Under the pieces are notes generated by a model that did not search any database, was not told the DNA's origin, and was given only the letters and a program-made list of their open reading frames with translations. DNA of 64,000 bases from an uncultured Elusimicrobiales bacterium (lineage in GTDB: Bacteria > Elusimicrobiota > Elusimicrobia > Elusimicrobiales > Elusimicrobiaceae). A program made the position numbers and the translations under genes. Of the stretch, positions 51,637 through 60,614 are shown piece after piece. The stretch's first letter is position 1. The number at the start of each line of letters is the position of its first letter. Where the stretch lies: assembly GCA_944325225.1 (NCBI GenBank), contig CALUZQ010000003.1, positions 1-64,000 of the forward strand, read 5' to 3'.

Positions 51637-53856
51637 ATGCAGCGTATTTCGTTCCGCCTGTTTATTGGTTTTTTTATGCTTGCGGCCGCTATTATTGCCG
51701 CCGGCGTGGGATTGTACTGGAAACAGGTAAGCGATATCCTGCAGCGAGATGTAAAAACCCATGTCGCCGCCGCCAGCGAAGAAGCCGCCGCCGATTTCAA
51801 CCGGCTGATTCAAAACGACCAGCAAATTTTAGAGTCCATCGCAATTACGGTGGAAGATACCTACCCTTGGACCGATTCCGCCCAACTGACCGAATTTTTA
51901 CAGCGCCAAACCCGCCACAACTATTTTAAACTGCTCGGTGTAATTACCGCGGACGGAGCCGTCTATTTGTCGTCCGACCGTTCGTTTAACCCTGTGTTTG
52001 TGGCCGATGTAATGGCCCGCACGCAGGAAACGGGGCATTATTTGTCCGTCCGCCAGCCGGATCCGGCCGACGGGAAAGATGTATTGGTGCAATCCGTGGC
52101 GTTAACCCGCCAAGGCCGCCCGGTGGGGGCGTTGTTCGCCCTGCAGGACCCGCAGCGCTACCGGCCGCTTTTGGCGCTGTCGGCCATGGGGAACCGGGGA
52201 TATTCGCTGATTATAGAGCGGAGCGGAGCCCCGGTGTTGGGGTACCGCCATCCGGATTTTTCCAATGTGTTTGAAGAATTGGCCGCCGTGGAGTTTGACG
52301 GGAAAATGACGCCTTACTCGCTGCGGGAAGAGGTGGCCCAAGGAAAACACTTTATGGTGGGCTTTCGCGGCAAAAGCGGGCATCGGTTTTTGCATTTCAT
52401 TCCGCTGAAAATAAACGGCTGGTATATGCTTTCGGCCCTGCCAACGACTTATGTAGAAAACCAGGCCCAGCATTTAACCGGGCTGTCGCTGATTTTATTC
52501 CTGTCGGTTTTTGTGATTTTCTGTGCGCTCATTTTCTACATTCTGCATATGCGCGCCTACAGCAACCGCCAACTTTTTACAACGGCGTTTGTGGACCAGC
52601 TGACCGGGGCGGATAATTTTAACCGCATGTGTGAACAATTTTCTTCCAAATTGGCCGGGCTCAAAGGGCAGGCCGCGCTGATTATTTTTGATATCAATAA
52701 ATTTAAAGTGATTAACGATTTGCACGGATACGAACGCGGCAACCAGGTGTTGCAGCGGGTGGCCCGCGTCCTGCGGGAAAATGTCGCCCCGGAAGAATGT
52801 TTCTGCCGTTCCACGGCGGATAATTTTATCCTGCTTCTTAAATATACTGACAGAAAGTCTTTCCGCGCGCGTTTAAAAGCGCTTACGACTCAGCTGCGCC
52901 GGGACTGCACGGTGGAAGATTCCTGCCTGATGATTGATGTGGCCTTTGGAATTTACGAAGTCAAGGAAAATATCCCTTTCTATATTATGCTGGACCGCGC
53001 CCATTTGGCTTTGGAGAACGCCAAGAAAATGTCCTTTGACAAATGCCAGTTTTATGATGAATCCGACCGAAAACGCATCGTGGCTGAGAAACAGATAGAA
53101 AATACCATGGAGGCCGCCCTGGACCATGGCGATTTTGCCGTTTATCTGCAGCCCAAATGTAAATTTTCAGACGGTCAAATGCGCGGGGCCGAAGCCCTGG
53201 TGCGCTGGAACCGGCTGGAACAGGGGCTTGTAAAGCCGGACGATTTTATTCCAATTTTTGAGAAAAACGGGTTTATCCTGCGGCTGGATATGTTTATCCT
53301 GGAAGAAGTGGTGCGGCTGCTGGCCGCTTGGAAGGTAAAGGGCTACCAGCAGGTTCCGATTGCCGTCAATTTTTCGCGCCTGCACTTAAACGATACCCGC
53401 TATATTCCTCAAATGCTGCGCGTGGTGGATAAATACGATGTACCGCACCATATGATTGAAGTGGAATTGACGGAAAGCGTCATTTTTAATAACTTGGACC
53501 GGGCCCAAAATGTCATCAACCGGCTGCACCGGCTGGGTTTTTCGGTGGCGATGGACGATTTCGGCTCCGGTTATTCTTCCTTAAATGTATTAAAGAGTTT
53601 GCAGTTTGACAGCATTAAACTGGATAAAGAATTTTTAAGCGGGTTTGAAAATAATCCCCATGCCCATAAAGTGATTGAGGGGGCCGTTTCTATGATTAAA
53701 TCGCTGGGAATTGAAGTGGTGGCCGAAGGGGTGGAAACGCAGGAACAAGCCGATTTCCTGCGCCATACCGGCTGCGATCTGGCCCAGGGCTATTTCTTCT
53801 CGCGTCCGCTGCCGGCGGTGCGGTTTGAGGAACTTCTTCACAAATCGGCGGAATAA
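51637..53856 (+). CDS. Membrane c-di-GMP phosphodiesterase: sensor domain, degenerate GGDEF, intact EAL
   Basis: A 739-residue protein. Order: transmembrane helix (about 8-30), a periplasmic dCache-like sensor region (about 35-280), second helix (about 288-310), a GGDEF domain (about 330-480), and an EAL domain (about 490-735). The GGDEF signature is replaced by TADNF (in RSTADNFILLL), so cyclase activity is unlikely. The EAL domain keeps AEALVRW, ELTES, MDDFGSGYSSLN, KLDKEF and AEGVET, consistent with an active phosphodiesterase. It links an outside signal to c-di-GMP breakdown, which often controls pili and surface behaviour. A frame extension to 51568 is rejected because GGGAGGG sets the start. 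Confidence 0.9.
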   Translation: MQRISFRLFIGFFMLAAAIIAAGVGLYWKQVSDILQRDVKTHVAAASEEAAADFNRLIQNDQQILESIAITVEDTYPWTDSAQLTEFLQRQTRHNYFKLLGVITADGAVYLSSDRSFNPVFVADVMARTQETGHYLSVRQPDPADGKDVLVQSVALTRQGRPVGALFALQDPQRYRPLLALSAMGNRGYSLIIERSGAPVLGYRHPDFSNVFEELAAVEFDGKMTPYSLREEVAQGKHFMVGFRGKSGHRFLHFIPLKINGWYMLSALPTTYVENQAQHLTGLSLILFLSVFVIFCALIFYILHMRAYSNRQLFTTAFVDQLTGADNFNRMCEQFSSKLAGLKGQAALIIFDINKFKVINDLHGYERGNQVLQRVARVLRENVAPEECFCRSTADNFILLLKYTDRKSFRARLKALTTQLRRDCTVEDSCLMIDVAFGIYEVKENIPFYIMLDRAHLALENAKKMSFDKCQFYDESDRKRIVAEKQIENTMEAALDHGDFAVYLQPKCKFSDGQMRGAEALVRWNRLEQGLVKPDDFIPIFEKNGFILRLDMFILEEVVRLLAAWKVKGYQQVPIAVNFSRLHLNDTRYIPQMLRVVDKYDVPHHMIEVELTESVIFNNLDRAQNVINRLHRLGFSVAMDDFGSGYSSLNVLKSLQFDSIKLDKEFLSGFENNPHAHKVIEGAVSMIKSLGIEVVAEGVETQEQADFLRHTGCDLAQGYFFSRPLPAVRFEELLHKSAE

Positions 53857-54006
53857 TCCCATTTCTCTTAATTCTTTGCCGGCCCGGTGGCGGAGCGGGT
53901 TTTGGCCTGTGCCGCGTTCGTCCGCGGGAGAAAAAGCATACCGGCCAAGCCGTCCAAATATGGTAAAATCTACAGATATAAAACTGATTTTGGAGGACCC
54001 GCTGTT

Positions 54007-55266
54007 ATGAAGCATACTATTTGGATTGTAGATGTTACCAACCGGGACGGCGTGCAAACTTCCCGCTTGGGTTTATCCAAGCTGCAAAAAACCATGCTGA
54101 ATGTTTATCTCAATGAGTTGGGGGTTGCTTTTTCTGAATTTGGATTCCCGACTACCAACCACGAAACCAATTATTTAAATGCCAATTTGGAATTGGTCAA
54201 ACAAGGCGTTATTACCAAAACCCGTTTAAGCGGCTGGCTGCGCGCTGTGGAAGAAGATGTAAACCTGGCTTATAAAAATGTGCCGGGGCTTGCGTATTGC
54301 AATTTGTCTATGTCCACCTCCGATCAGATGCTCGCCGGTAAATTCGGCGGCAAGTTTGACCGGAAAGATATTTTAAACAAAGCCGTGCGCGCCGTTCGGC
54401 TGGCCAAAGAAAAAGGCGCCTTGGGCGTGGGGGTAAACGCCGAGGATGCTTCCCGCACGGATTTGGACTTTTTAATTGAATTTGCCGGTGCCGCCAAAGA
54501 AGCCGGCGCGGTGCGTTTTCGCTATTGCGATACGCTGGGCTATGATTCCCCCGATGTAATTTATGAGCGTATCCGCAAAATTGCCGAAGCCACCCATATT
54601 GATATTGAATTGCACTGCCATAACGATTTGGGTATGGCAGTAGCTAACTCCGTCATGGGGGCCAAGGGCGCTGTGGACGGCGGTTCCGAAGCTTTTATCA
54701 ACACCACCGTAAACGGCTTGGGCGAACGCGCCGGGAATGCGGATTTGGTTTCCTGCCTGCTGGCTATTGTGCACGGCAGCGGTATGAAGGATTATAAGTT
54801 AAATCCCAATATCCGTTTAAATAAAGCGTGGCAGCTGGCGAAGTACGCCTCGTATGCTTTTGGCGTACCGATACCGATTAACCAGCCGGCCGTAGGGGCG
54901 AACGCTTTTGCCCACGAATCGGGCATTCATGCCGACGGCGCTTTAAAGGCCCGCCGCAATTATGAACTTTACGATTTTGAAGAACTGGGCCGCGGCGAGC
55001 CGGAAGTGATTGAAACCGGCCGCGTCATTACCACCGGCGAATACGGCGGCATTAAAGGGTTCCGCAATGTGTATGAAAAGCTGGAACTGGAATTTAAGAA
55101 CGATGCCCACGCCCGCGAAATTTTAGAGCTGGTCCGCTACGCCAATGTGCATAACCAACTGCCGTTGGTGGAAAGCGAACTGCGCTTTATTTACCACCAT
55201 CCGGACATTGCCGCCAAGGTGATGACCATTACCCCGCACTACTTGGGAGAAGAAAAGAATGCTTAA
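54007..55266 (+). CDS. Homocitrate/isopropylmalate synthase-family protein; probable Re-citrate synthase
   Basis: A 419-residue DRE-TIM metallolyase. The DRE motif reads IVDVTNRDGVQTSRLGLSKLQ, and the metal-binding HxH is in ELHCHNDLGMAVANS; NGLGERAGNADLV follows. The family condenses acetyl-CoA with a 2-oxoacid. The N-terminal wording, the lack of the C-terminal LeuA regulatory domain, and especially the isocitrate-type dehydrogenase encoded three genes on suggest Re-citrate synthase (oxaloacetate as acceptor) rather than homocitrate or isopropylmalate synthase; this is an inference. TTTTGGAGGA precedes ATG 54007. Overlaps the next gene by 8 bp. Confidence 0.75.
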   Translation: MKHTIWIVDVTNRDGVQTSRLGLSKLQKTMLNVYLNELGVAFSEFGFPTTNHETNYLNANLELVKQGVITKTRLSGWLRAVEEDVNLAYKNVPGLAYCNLSMSTSDQMLAGKFGGKFDRKDILNKAVRAVRLAKEKGALGVGVNAEDASRTDLDFLIEFAGAAKEAGAVRFRYCDTLGYDSPDVIYERIRKIAEATHIDIELHCHNDLGMAVANSVMGAKGAVDGGSEAFINTTVNGLGERAGNADLVSCLLAIVHGSGMKDYKLNPNIRLNKAWQLAKYASYAFGVPIPINQPAVGANAFAHESGIHADGALKARRNYELYDFEELGRGEPEVIETGRVITTGEYGGIKGFRNVYEKLELEFKNDAHAREILELVRYANVHNQLPLVESELRFIYHHPDIAAKVMTITPHYLGEEKNA

Positions 55267-56512
55267 ACAAACACTTGCGGAAAAAATCATTTCCGCCCAT
55301 ACCCCCGCGCCGGTGCGCGCGGGCGACTTCGTAGTGGCCGATGTAGATGTTACCGCCGTGCAGGACGGCACCGGCCCGCTGACCGTGGCCGAATTGGAAA
55401 AAGCCGGTTTTACCACGGTAAAAAATCCGGCCCGTACCATTTTATTTATTGATCATGCCGCCCCCAGCCCGCGCAAGGAATTATCCAATACGCACCTGGT
55501 CCTGCGTGAATTTGCCAAAAAAACGGGAGCGGTGCTTTCCGAAATCGGCGAGGGCGTCTGCCACCAGCTGTTGGTGGAAAAATATGTCAATCCCGGTGAA
55601 ATTTTAATCGGGGCCGATTCGCATACCTGCACTTCCGGCGCCTTGGGCGCTTTTGCAACCGGTATGGGCTCTACCGATGTGGCCGTGGGTATGGCGATAG
55701 GCAAAACCTGGCTGAAAGTACCGGCGACTTTTAAAATAGAAGTAACGGGCAAATTCCAGCCCGGCGTAGGAGCCAAAGATTTGATTTTGCACCTAATTGG
55801 TTTAATCGGTGCCGACGGCGCCACTTATAAGGCGTTGGAATTTTGCGGCGAAACGATTGAAAATATGGAAATGGCGGACCGGTTTACCCTGTCTAATATG
55901 GCGGTGGAAGCGGGGGCCAAAGCCGGGCTGATTGCGCCCGATGAAAAAACCAAAAAATACCTGCAGGAACACGGCCGCGGCGATCAATTTAAAGTTATTC
56001 GCCCGGACGAAGGCGCCGTGTATGAGCGGATTATCCAAATAGACGCGTCTAAACTGGAACCGACGGTTTCCTGCCCGCACACGGTGGATAATGTCAAAAA
56101 AGCCAAAGAACTGGCCGAAGTAAAAGTAAATCAAATTTACATCGGTACCTGTACGAACGGACGCATAGAGGATTTGCGCGCCGCCGCCGGAATTTTAAAA
56201 GGTAAAAAAGTGGCCGACGGCGTGCGGCTGTTTATTACGCCTGCGTCCCGCGATGTGATGCTGCAGGCCTTAAAAGAAGGACTGATTGAAATTTTTGTGC
56301 AAAGCGGTGCGTCGGTGCAAACGCCGGGCTGCGGCCCGTGCGTGGGCGTGCACGGCGGTATTTTGGGCGACGGAGAAGTTTGCCTCTCTACCCAAAACCG
56401 CAATTTCCAGGGACGCATGGGCAATACGAAAGGTTTTATTTACCTGTGCAGCCCCGCCGTGGCGGCCGCCAGCGCGCTGACCGGACACATTACCGACCCG
56501 AGGGAGATTTAA
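55259..56512 (+). CDS. Aconitase/isopropylmalate isomerase family, large subunit
   Basis: A 417-residue [4Fe-4S] hydro-lyase large subunit. Cluster cysteines are visible in DSHTCTSGALGAFATGMGS, GTCTNGRIEDLRAAAGIL and TPGCGPCVGVHGG. The split large/small form is used by LeuCD, homoaconitase and some aconitases. In this operon the likeliest step is citrate to isocitrate, inferred from the neighbours rather than from specificity residues. ATG 55259 overlaps the synthase gene. Confidence 0.85.
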   Translation: MLKQTLAEKIISAHTPAPVRAGDFVVADVDVTAVQDGTGPLTVAELEKAGFTTVKNPARTILFIDHAAPSPRKELSNTHLVLREFAKKTGAVLSEIGEGVCHQLLVEKYVNPGEILIGADSHTCTSGALGAFATGMGSTDVAVGMAIGKTWLKVPATFKIEVTGKFQPGVGAKDLILHLIGLIGADGATYKALEFCGETIENMEMADRFTLSNMAVEAGAKAGLIAPDEKTKKYLQEHGRGDQFKVIRPDEGAVYERIIQIDASKLEPTVSCPHTVDNVKKAKELAEVKVNQIYIGTCTNGRIEDLRAAAGILKGKKVADGVRLFITPASRDVMLQALKEGLIEIFVQSGASVQTPGCGPCVGVHGGILGDGEVCLSTQNRNFQGRMGNTKGFIYLCSPAVAAASALTGHITDPREI

Positions 56513-56513
56513 G

Positions 56514-57014
56514 ATGGAACTGAAAGGAAAAGCTTGGAAATTTGGCGATGATATCAGCACGGACCATATTGCTCCGGGCCGTTTGTTTCACTTGCGCAGC
56601 AACCTGCCGGAAATGGCTAAACATGTGCTGGAAGATGCAGACCCGTCTTTTGCGTCTTCTATGCAAAAAGGGGATTTTGTCGTAGCCGGGAAAAACTTTG
56701 GGTTGGGTTCTTCGCGCGAGCACGCGCCCACCATTATTAAATTGGCGGGGGTCAATGCGGTGCTGGCTAAAAGTTTTGCGCGCATTTTCTTCCGCAACGC
56801 CATTAATATCGGGCTGTTGTTGGTGGAATGTGATACCGATAAAATTAACGCCGGCGACGAACTGGCCGTAGATGTGAAAGCCGGCGTAGTGCATAACCTG
56901 ACGCAAAAAACCGATATTCCCGTTACGCCGCTGCCGGAAGTGATGATTAAAATTCTCAACGAAGGCGGCTTGATGGCGCATATTAAAAAACACGGCGGGT
57001 TTGATTTGGTATGA
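56514..57014 (+). CDS. Aconitase/isopropylmalate isomerase family, small subunit
   Basis: A 166-residue swivel domain partner. KFGDDISTDHIAPGRL at the start and NFGLGSSREHAPTIIKLAGV, SFARIFFRNAINIGL are family hallmarks. It closes the active site of the large subunit encoded 1 bp upstream. Overlaps the dehydrogenase gene by 4 bp (ATGA). Confidence 0.88.
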   Translation: MELKGKAWKFGDDISTDHIAPGRLFHLRSNLPEMAKHVLEDADPSFASSMQKGDFVVAGKNFGLGSSREHAPTIIKLAGVNAVLAKSFARIFFRNAINIGLLLVECDTDKINAGDELAVDVKAGVVHNLTQKTDIPVTPLPEVMIKILNEGGLMAHIKKHGGFDLV

Positions 57015-58015
57015 CAAAAATCTATACGGCTACGCTGATTCCCGGCGACGGGATCGGCCCCGAAATTACCCGTGCGGTAACTTCCATTATTGAAGCGGCC
57101 GGCGTGAAAATGAATTGGGAAGAACAATCCGCCGGCGCCGCCGTGCTGGAAAAAGAAGGGACTGTTCTGCCGCAGCGCGTATTGGACAGTATTGCCAAAA
57201 ACGGCGTTGCGCTCAAGGGTCCGATTACTACGCCTATCGGGAAAGGATTTCGCAGTGTGAATGTGGCGCTTCGCAAAGAGCTGGATTTGTACGCCTGTGT
57301 GCGCCCGGCCAAAACGCTGCCCGGCGTAAAAAGCCGCTACAGCGGCGTGGATTTAGTCATTGTGCGCGAAAATACCGAAGATCTGTATGCCGGAATTGAA
57401 CGCAAAATTGACGAAGATACCGCCGAATCCATTAAACGCATTACGCGCGGCGCTTCGGAACGGATTGCCCGGTATGCTTTTGAGTATGCGGTTAAAAACA
57501 ACCGCCGCAAAGTAACGGCGGTCAGCAAGGCCAACATTTGCAAATTTTCGGACGGTCTGTTTTTAGAAGCCGTGCGCGCCGTGGCGCAGGAATATCCGCA
57601 AATTGCCTATGACGAAGTACTGGTGGATAACCTGTGCATGCAGTTGGTGATCAATCCGGAAATTTACGATGTGTTGGTATTGCCCAATTTGTATGGGGAT
57701 ATCGTATCGGACCTGGCGGCCGGGCTGACCGGCGGACTGGGCGTGGCGCCGGGAGCGAACATTGGTACCCATGCCGCCGTATTTGAAGCCGTCCACGGCA
57801 GCAGCCCGGCTTTGGCCGGGCAGCATAAAGCCAATCCTACGGCCTTATTGTTAAGCGCGTGCCTGATGCTTCGCCATCTGGGCGAAACGGACGGCGCTCA
57901 GCGAATTGAAAACGCCTTAACGGCTGTTTTAAAAGAAGGAAAGACCCTTACTTTTGACTTGGGCGGAACGGCTACGACCGAAGCATTTGCCCAGGCCATT
58001 ATCGCTAAACTATAA
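57011..58015 (+). CDS. NAD(P)-dependent isocitrate dehydrogenase (beta-decarboxylating family)
   Basis: A 334-residue beta-decarboxylating dehydrogenase. LIPGDGIGPEI opens it; VIVRENTEDLYAGIE and YGDIVSDLAAGLTGG are shared by the family. The substrate-reading helix is RSVNVALRKELDLYACVRP: the Ser and Asn pair is the isocitrate signature (compare SLNVALR in E. coli Icd), whereas isopropylmalate dehydrogenase has Leu-rich residues there. Product would be 2-oxoglutarate, feeding glutamate synthesis. The coenzyme is probably NAD from the short IDH3-like architecture, but not proven. Last gene of the operon. Confidence 0.85.
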   Translation: MTKIYTATLIPGDGIGPEITRAVTSIIEAAGVKMNWEEQSAGAAVLEKEGTVLPQRVLDSIAKNGVALKGPITTPIGKGFRSVNVALRKELDLYACVRPAKTLPGVKSRYSGVDLVIVRENTEDLYAGIERKIDEDTAESIKRITRGASERIARYAFEYAVKNNRRKVTAVSKANICKFSDGLFLEAVRAVAQEYPQIAYDEVLVDNLCMQLVINPEIYDVLVLPNLYGDIVSDLAAGLTGGLGVAPGANIGTHAAVFEAVHGSSPALAGQHKANPTALLLSACLMLRHLGETDGAQRIENALTAVLKEGKTLTFDLGGTATTEAFAQAIIAKL

Positions 58016-58031
58016 GAAGTTTCTAATAGCT

Positions 58032-58068
58032 AAAAAATCCTCCGCTGTAATAAGCGGAGGATTTTTTT
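58032..58068. terminator. Bidirectional terminator after the citrate-to-oxoglutarate operon
   Basis: AAAAAATCCTCCGCT (58032-58046), 6-nt loop, AGCGGAGGATTTTTT (58053-58067). It serves both convergent genes. Confidence 0.92.
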
Positions 58069-58079
58069 GGCGGTTTCGT

Positions 58080-59174
58080 TTAGAACGATAATTTTTCTAT
58101 CTGTTCCAGTTCCTTATCCAGCGGCAGTACCTGGGCTTTTACCGCGGAGAAGTCTATTTGGCTTAAATCCACCTCGCGGATTTGGCTGTTGTACATCGTG
58201 CGGTAATAAAAAGCGGGCTGGGTCATATTGGTTACGCTGGTCCACTGCGTGGCGCTGGGCAGATCCGGCATCGTTTGACCGGCGGCAAATTCCACACCGA
58301 TTGGGATATCAAAATTATTTAAAATATGGAACGCCTGCAGCACGCCTTCCCGTGCCGTTTTAACCGCCGGAGCCGTGTGTAAATAGAAGAAGGCCCGCAC
58401 AAAACGCGAAGGCGGGGTAATATCGCCCGGCAGTCCCCACATGCCCGCGCCGGCCCCAAAGGCGGCCAGGACCGTTTTGCCGTATTCGGTGGGTTTTACA
58501 TCGCCCGGCTGCAGGTGAACATAGTTCTTTAGATTTGTTACCTGCCACGGGAAAGAAGGCGAGTTGGTTAATACACCGGCGGTGTTTTCGTAAATATGCC
58601 GCTGGCCGTTATTTTCAATTTCCAGCACAATGCTTCGGCCCGTAGCGTCGGCAATGCGCCAATGCCCGGTGGAGGCCTCCGTTTGCCCTTTTTGGGGCGG
58701 GTAAATGGTAACGATGTCTATCTTTTTAAGCCCCTGGATTACCTCTTCCACGGTGGCAAAGTTGGTCAACATCCAGCGTACCAGTTCTACATCCGCCACG
58801 GATTTTTTGGTCCGTTTGGGATTAAACGGCGCTAAACTGCCATAGCCGGAAAAATAGAAAATACCGGCGGCCAAACCCTTTTCATTCACGCCTTCGCCGA
58901 TGAACGGATCTTTTACCACGCTGATTCCTACCGCGCCGTATTTATTCGTCCACGAAAGACCGTTTGGCCCTTGCGGAGTCAGCGCGGTGTTTTTTTGACC
59001 GCGGGGCAAAATAACTAATTGGCTGTTTAACGAAAAACTGCCCCATTCTATGGTGCGGGCTTGCAGCCGGGCGCCGTCCTGCGTGCGGAAAGAAATTCCT
59101 GTGCAGGCCTGCGCCTCAATGACCGGAAATCCGGTTAAAAGCAAAGACAATACTGCCGCTAAAAGTTTTTTCAT
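58080..59174 (-). CDS. Choloylglycine hydrolase / penicillin V acylase family enzyme, exported
   Basis: A 364-residue Ntn-hydrolase. The signal peptide ends ...VIEAQA and the mature protein begins with the nucleophile Cys (CTGISF), as expected for periplasmic Gram-negative members. Other active-site-type positions: ARTIEWG (Arg kept, Glu where most have Asp), LTNSPSFPWQ (Asn) and SRFVRAFF (Arg). The family covers bile-salt hydrolases, penicillin V acylases and N-acyl-homoserine-lactone acylases; the substrate cannot be told from sequence alone. ATG 59174 with GGAGG upstream; a longer frame to 59270 is rejected. Confidence 0.88.
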   Translation of the reverse strand: MKKLLAAVLSLLLTGFPVIEAQACTGISFRTQDGARLQARTIEWGSFSLNSQLVILPRGQKNTALTPQGPNGLSWTNKYGAVGISVVKDPFIGEGVNEKGLAAGIFYFSGYGSLAPFNPKRTKKSVADVELVRWMLTNFATVEEVIQGLKKIDIVTIYPPQKGQTEASTGHWRIADATGRSIVLEIENNGQRHIYENTAGVLTNSPSFPWQVTNLKNYVHLQPGDVKPTEYGKTVLAAFGAGAGMWGLPGDITPPSRFVRAFFYLHTAPAVKTAREGVLQAFHILNNFDIPIGVEFAAGQTMPDLPSATQWTSVTNMTQPAFYYRTMYNSQIREVDLSQIDFSAVKAQVLPLDKELEQIEKLSF

Positions 59175-59338
59175 GTATCCTCCTTTTCTCATTATAAAAA
59201 AGAAAACGCCTGCCACAAGGGATAAATTTGTATTAGAAGTAGGCCCGGGCCTAAATAAAATTGGGTCCAACGGCCCTTTGAAAAAAGGGAAAATAATCCG
59301 ATAATATAAGTAAAGGATTTTTTAAAGAGAGGCATTTT

Positions 59339-60487
59339 ATGAGAATAGCAGTTCTTCTGATTTTCTGTTTGGCGAGCGTTTGGCTGCAGGCGCAGCCCCT
59401 GGTAAAGGGAACGCAGGCGTTGGTAAAGCAGGCCGCCGGCAGCGGTGCGGAAAAATCTATCCAAAAAAGCGGCAGTATTTTAGATGAATTAGACCGGCTT
59501 TACACCTCCGGCGAACAAATGAAAGTACAAGCCCTTTGGAAACAACGGGTAGAAGCGGCGCGGGTTCGCCAGCACCGGGCCGCCGAATGGGAATCTCAAC
59601 GCGGCGTGCCGGAACGAATGCGGATTTTGCGCAGCTATATCCGCCCCACGGAACCGCAGCAGCTGCCCCGGTTGGCGCACCCGTTTACCGGGCAGGAATT
59701 TGCTTTTTCCCGTCAATATCAAACGGTTATGGCGGAATTTTCGGAACTTCGCAAAAATTTTGAAGTCTATACTTTTTTCTCGGTTTCGCCGGTGCAATTT
59801 CCCGATGAGAAAAAACGCGTGATTGGTACGGAATGGCACGGGTTATTGATTAAACTGCAGAAATTGCAACAGGTATATCCGAACGATAAACCGTTAAATG
59901 CCGCTTTGGAGTATGTGCAGTTTGCTTTGGGTGAAATCAACCCCATGATGAAAGGCGCTTTTGCCAAACCCCAGCCGCGGACCGGACGGCGCTTTCAAAA
60001 AGAGGAATTCGTTTTTGATGAGATGTGGTTCTCCCAAATCAGCCGTATGGCCTGGCCGCCCCGGAAAGCGGAACTGCCGGAAAACTTAAATGTGATTGTG
60101 GTGAACGACGACCCGACGGTGTTTCATCACTATTCTTTGTGGAAGAGCCAGGGATTATTTAAAAATTGGAATTTTACTTTCTATGATACGGCGGAAGCCG
60201 CGGTCAAGGAAATCGCCGCTGATAAAAAGTACCAGTTGTTAATTACGGACTGGACCGTCGCCAACAGCAGTGTGCTGGAAAGCGTGCGCCAACTGCGCGC
60301 GGGCGGGCATACGATTCCGGTTATTGTGTGCAGTTCTTATACGGCGGACCAGATCAATGCCCAACAGATGTTCAACCAGGGTTTTGACGGATTTGTATCC
60401 TGGGCGTCCGTATCGGCTTCGGGGCCGGAATACTTAACCGAACGCTTAAAACAGTATTTCTTCTACAAAGATTACTATAAATGGTAA
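59339..60487 (+). CDS. Exported protein with C-terminal receiver-like domain
   Basis: A 382-residue protein with a signal peptide (about residues 1-19, ending LQAQP). The middle part (about 30-235) is helical and charged, with no family I recognise. The last 120 residues look like a response-regulator receiver: VIVVNDDPTVF (acidic pair), LLITDWTVANSS (position of the phospho-Asp), IPVIVCSSYT (Ser/Thr) and GFDGFVSW, where the invariant Lys is lost. Receivers are normally cytoplasmic, so a secreted copy is odd. GAGAGG precedes ATG 59339. Monocistronic with a strong terminator. Confidence 0.65.
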   Translation: MRIAVLLIFCLASVWLQAQPLVKGTQALVKQAAGSGAEKSIQKSGSILDELDRLYTSGEQMKVQALWKQRVEAARVRQHRAAEWESQRGVPERMRILRSYIRPTEPQQLPRLAHPFTGQEFAFSRQYQTVMAEFSELRKNFEVYTFFSVSPVQFPDEKKRVIGTEWHGLLIKLQKLQQVYPNDKPLNAALEYVQFALGEINPMMKGAFAKPQPRTGRRFQKEEFVFDEMWFSQISRMAWPPRKAELPENLNVIVVNDDPTVFHHYSLWKSQGLFKNWNFTFYDTAEAAVKEIAADKKYQLLITDWTVANSSVLESVRQLRAGGHTIPVIVCSSYTADQINAQQMFNQGFDGFVSWASVSASGPEYLTERLKQYFFYKDYYKW

Positions 60488-60506
60488 GCCCTTTTTGTCG
60501 TGGGTT

Positions 60507-60545
60507 AAAAAATACAGTTTGCATATTGCAAACTGTATTTTTTAT
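60507..60545. terminator. Bidirectional terminator (17-bp perfect stem)
   Basis: AAAAAATACAGTTTGCA (60507-60523), loop TAT, TGCAAACTGTATTTTTT (60527-60543). Confidence 0.92.
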
Positions 60546-60614
60546 TCCTAAATGGCGGGTTTTTGCGAAGGGTACGCAAACCCGGGGCCGCTTTCGGACA
60601 GGGAATCAGTCCTG

